Shown here: positions 62,028 through 64,000 of the stretch, one piece after another
How positions within the stretch are numbered: position 1 is the stretch's first letter
Layout: each line of letters opens with the position of its first letter
Assembly (NCBI GenBank): GCA_032622095.1
Contig: CP136063.1
Location: 34,322,106-34,386,105, forward strand
DNA: 64,000 nt
Direction of reading: 5' to 3'
Source: Siphonodentalium dalli
Taxonomy: Eukaryota; Mollusca; Scaphopoda; Gadilida; Siphonodentaliidae
The notes under the pieces: generated by a model
What the model was told of the DNA's origin: nothing
What the model saw: the letters and a program-made list of their open reading frames with translations, nothing else
The model's database searches: none
Position numbers and translations under genes: made by a program

Positions 62028-62158
62028 ATTTAAACAAAAAAACCTGCCTCCCTTATGGTTAAAATGTATAATAAAAAGATAAATATAAAAACCTGCCTCC
62101 CTCATGGCTTAAAGTTGTAATAAATACTAAAAATAAATACCGCCCTCCCTCATCACTT
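62028..62158. repeat. Three-unit tandem repeat, about 60-bp period
   Basis: AAACCTGCCTCCCT(T/C)ATGG followed by TTAAAATGTATAATAAA or a variant occurs at 62040 and 62089, with a degraded third unit (CCGCCCTCCCTCAT) near 62140. Confidence 0.8.
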
Positions 62159-62159
62159 T

Positions 62160-62440
62160 GAAAAAAAATGTGCTTGAGAACCAAACATATTTTTTTATTT
62201 GGCCTTTAAGAATAATAATGACATGTAGATGGGAACGAGTCATTTTGGGGTCATTCGACCAAAAACCATGGCCGCCAGCAGCCATCTTGGATTTTACTCT
62301 TTGTATGACTAAATCCTTTAGCACGGGCTACAGGTCGTACCTTTAGTCTGATCATCATAAAATTTGTCAAGGTTGTTGAAATTGGAATGTAGATGGGAAC
62401 GAGTCATTTTTGGGTCATTCGGACAAAAATGAAGAAAATG
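62160..62440. repeat. Rearranged fragment of the GGGCTACAGGTCGTAC element
   Basis: 62168-62204 (GAGAACCAAACATATTTTTT, ATTTGGCC) is the reverse complement of 52803-52835. 62215-62420 is in the same orientation as the main array. The junction is therefore an inversion inside the element family. Confidence 0.8.
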
Positions 62441-62579
62441 GTCAAATAATAATGAATGTGCTGCGGATGAAGCGATGAGAAATGATTAAATTCATATAAA
62501 CTTCATCAAAATGTTATTCTCGTCTTCGTTATATATTCATATTTGGGTGGTAGAGAAGATAAACGAGAGATACTTATTG

Positions 62580-62850
62580 ATAAAAGGTACATTAAGAGCC
62601 CGAAAATTTTAAGTTTTAAAATTGTGAACAATTTGAAAGATTTAAACATTTAGAAATATTAGAATTTGTTTTGTTTTTTTGAAATAATTTTTAAGTTTTT
62701 GGATATTAAATTTTTTTATTTTTGAACATTTAAATTTTGTTTAAATTTTTGAAATTTTTCCAAGTTTTTAAAGTTTTCTTTTTATTTTTGAAAAAAATTA
62801 AGTTTTGTAAGTGTTTAATCTTTTTTGGAAATTTGACTTTTAAAATTTTG
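62580..62850. repeat. Low-complexity AAATTTTTGAAATTTT tract
   Basis: Degenerate T- and A-rich repeats of about 20 bp (TTTGAAATTTTTCCAAGTTT style); no coding content. Confidence 0.75.
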
Positions 62851-62854
62851 TTGT

Positions 62855-63075
62855 GTGTCCTTTTAACTTGCACCCACTGCGAGTGCCGTGTGTCCCTTTA
62901 ACATTCATCCAAAGTGAGTGCCGAGTGTCTCTTTAAAATTCACTTTATGAGTACCTCGTGTCGCTTTAACATTATCATACCGAAAGTGCCGTCCCTTTAA
63001 CATTCACGCATTGCCAGCGCATTGTCTCCCTTTAATATTCACACAGAATGCATCGTGTCCCTTTAACATAATATG
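62855..63075. repeat. TGTCCCTTTAACATTCAC tandem repeat, about six units
   Basis: CGTGTCCCTTTAACATTCA with variants, each followed by a GNGAGTGCC-like spacer, at a spacing of about 35-45 bp. Units are diverged. Confidence 0.85.
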
Positions 63076-63174
63076 CGGTAATACACCTATTAGGAATATA
63101 ATTCAGGGCGAGGCTCCCCATTGTTCATCAATGACATCACGTAATATACATAACATTACACCCCATAACGTAAT

Positions 63175-63525
63175 ATGGCAGAGATGCATATACATCACAT
63201 ATGCAACCATGACCATGCAACCATGACCACATGGGCACTTCATATATACCCATACACCACCAAAGACCATCCAACTATGCTCCAGGTATGCATGTACAGT
63301 TCAACAATCATGATACAGTCATTCCATGTACACCTATATACATTACACATAAGCATACAACCACTCCTTATATATGCATACACCCGCAGTCCCATACGTG
63401 ATCAAACAGCCAACATATGCATACACATACACCCATCCGTGACAATAGTCACCCAATGTAGGCATGTATATCCCACACATTACCATACAGTCACTATATA
63501 TATACTTGTAATACGACCTTGCCTA
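63175..63525. repeat. Degenerate CATGACCATACAGTCACT repeat
   Basis: Related to 5396-5615: CCATGACCA, ATACAGTCA(C/T)TCC, ATGTACACC and ATATGCATAC recur. The 144-residue open frame across it is rich in H, I, Y and T because of the repeat and is not a gene. Confidence 0.6.
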
Positions 63526-63529
63526 AACC

Positions 63530-64000
63530 TACATACAAGGCCGGTCCTGATTTGTCAATATCATGTATTCCCATGGAGACACGAACGTCGTTTTGTGGTA
63601 CAATTCTAGGTGACACTCCACAGTTTCAACAGGAATGGGCCCAAAAATAGGGGGCCCATAGATTCATTGAAATTTATCTGGATTATGATCCCAAACCATA
63701 TAGACAATAAATATATGCCTGAAATTAGTACAGAATAGGCATTCATAATTTGATACATAATTTCCATAATATATAGGCTATCAATAGTTATGGCCCTTGA
63801 TCTTTTGATTAAAAATGTGATTTTTATTCAAAAAATGACCAAAATATTTCATTTTCATACCCAAAGGGCACGAATACCAGATTTTTTCAAGCATGGTCAC
63901 CTATGTTGGTTTAAAGGCCTCTGGCTTCCAACATCAATGTGAAAATATTTCAAACTTTCGCCGTTAAAAATACCAGAAAATCAATTTTTAATGCAGATGA
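63530..64000. other. No gene seen
   Basis: AT-rich sequence to the end of the window. A GGGCCCA motif pair (63637 and 63652) is the only structure noted. Confidence 0.4.

Noticed and set aside
63175-63609. 144-residue plus-strand frame
   Set aside because: Composition dominated by the CATACA/ACCATG degenerate repeat.

Overview
The window reads as AT-rich, gene-poor nuclear DNA from an animal, most likely a marine invertebrate and plausibly a mollusc. The reasons are two phase-compatible spliced exons of a TNF-receptor-like membrane protein, a 5'-truncated LINE with a poly-A tail, many foldback/TIR elements lacking transposase, and low-copy tandem repeats of kinds I associate with lophotrochozoan genomes. 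The organism call is inference; nothing here is diagnostic. There are no operons, no bacterial-style genes, no CRISPR, and no tRNA or rRNA that I could find.

Layout. 0.6-4.4 kb is one copy of a segmental duplication whose partner lies at 33.6-37.2 kb in the same orientation. 4.4-12.6 kb is mostly anonymous, with several dispersed repeats. 12.7-15.2 kb holds a GTCCGTCC-type dispersed element and a repeat family also seen at 9.3-10.2 kb. 15.2-17.6 kb has a 735-bp interrupted inverted repeat followed by an 18-copy, 69-bp minisatellite; a single-unit relative of the minisatellite locus lies at 49.3-49.8 kb. 18.8-23 kb is a run of foldback elements. 24.2-25.1 kb is a broken gene for a protein whose motif order resembles a FEN/PIN-type nuclease with a cysteine-rich tail. 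25.5-28.0 kb is a nest of TIR elements. 31.7-32.7 kb holds a decayed, unrecognised coding region. 37.8-45.2 kb is a series of unrelated low-copy tandem duplications. 45.9-48.0 kb is the LINE on the minus strand. 52.3-56.8 kb and 61.1-62.4 kb are arrays of one dispersed element (about 22 units); within them a promoter-like/ORF segment is carried twice, 1.63 kb apart. 57.9-60.8 kb holds the only two convincing host exons. The rest, to 64 kb, is low-complexity and short tandem repeats.

The most striking pattern is five elements from four distinct TIR families, all bounded by TTAA. For two of them, pre-insertion TTAA sites survive elsewhere in this window. None encodes a transposase, so they are presumably mobilised from elsewhere by piggyBac-type enzymes. 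The only live-looking gene content is the TNFR-like receptor (ectodomain exon plus transmembrane exon). Everything else coding is a relic of mobile or captured sequence.
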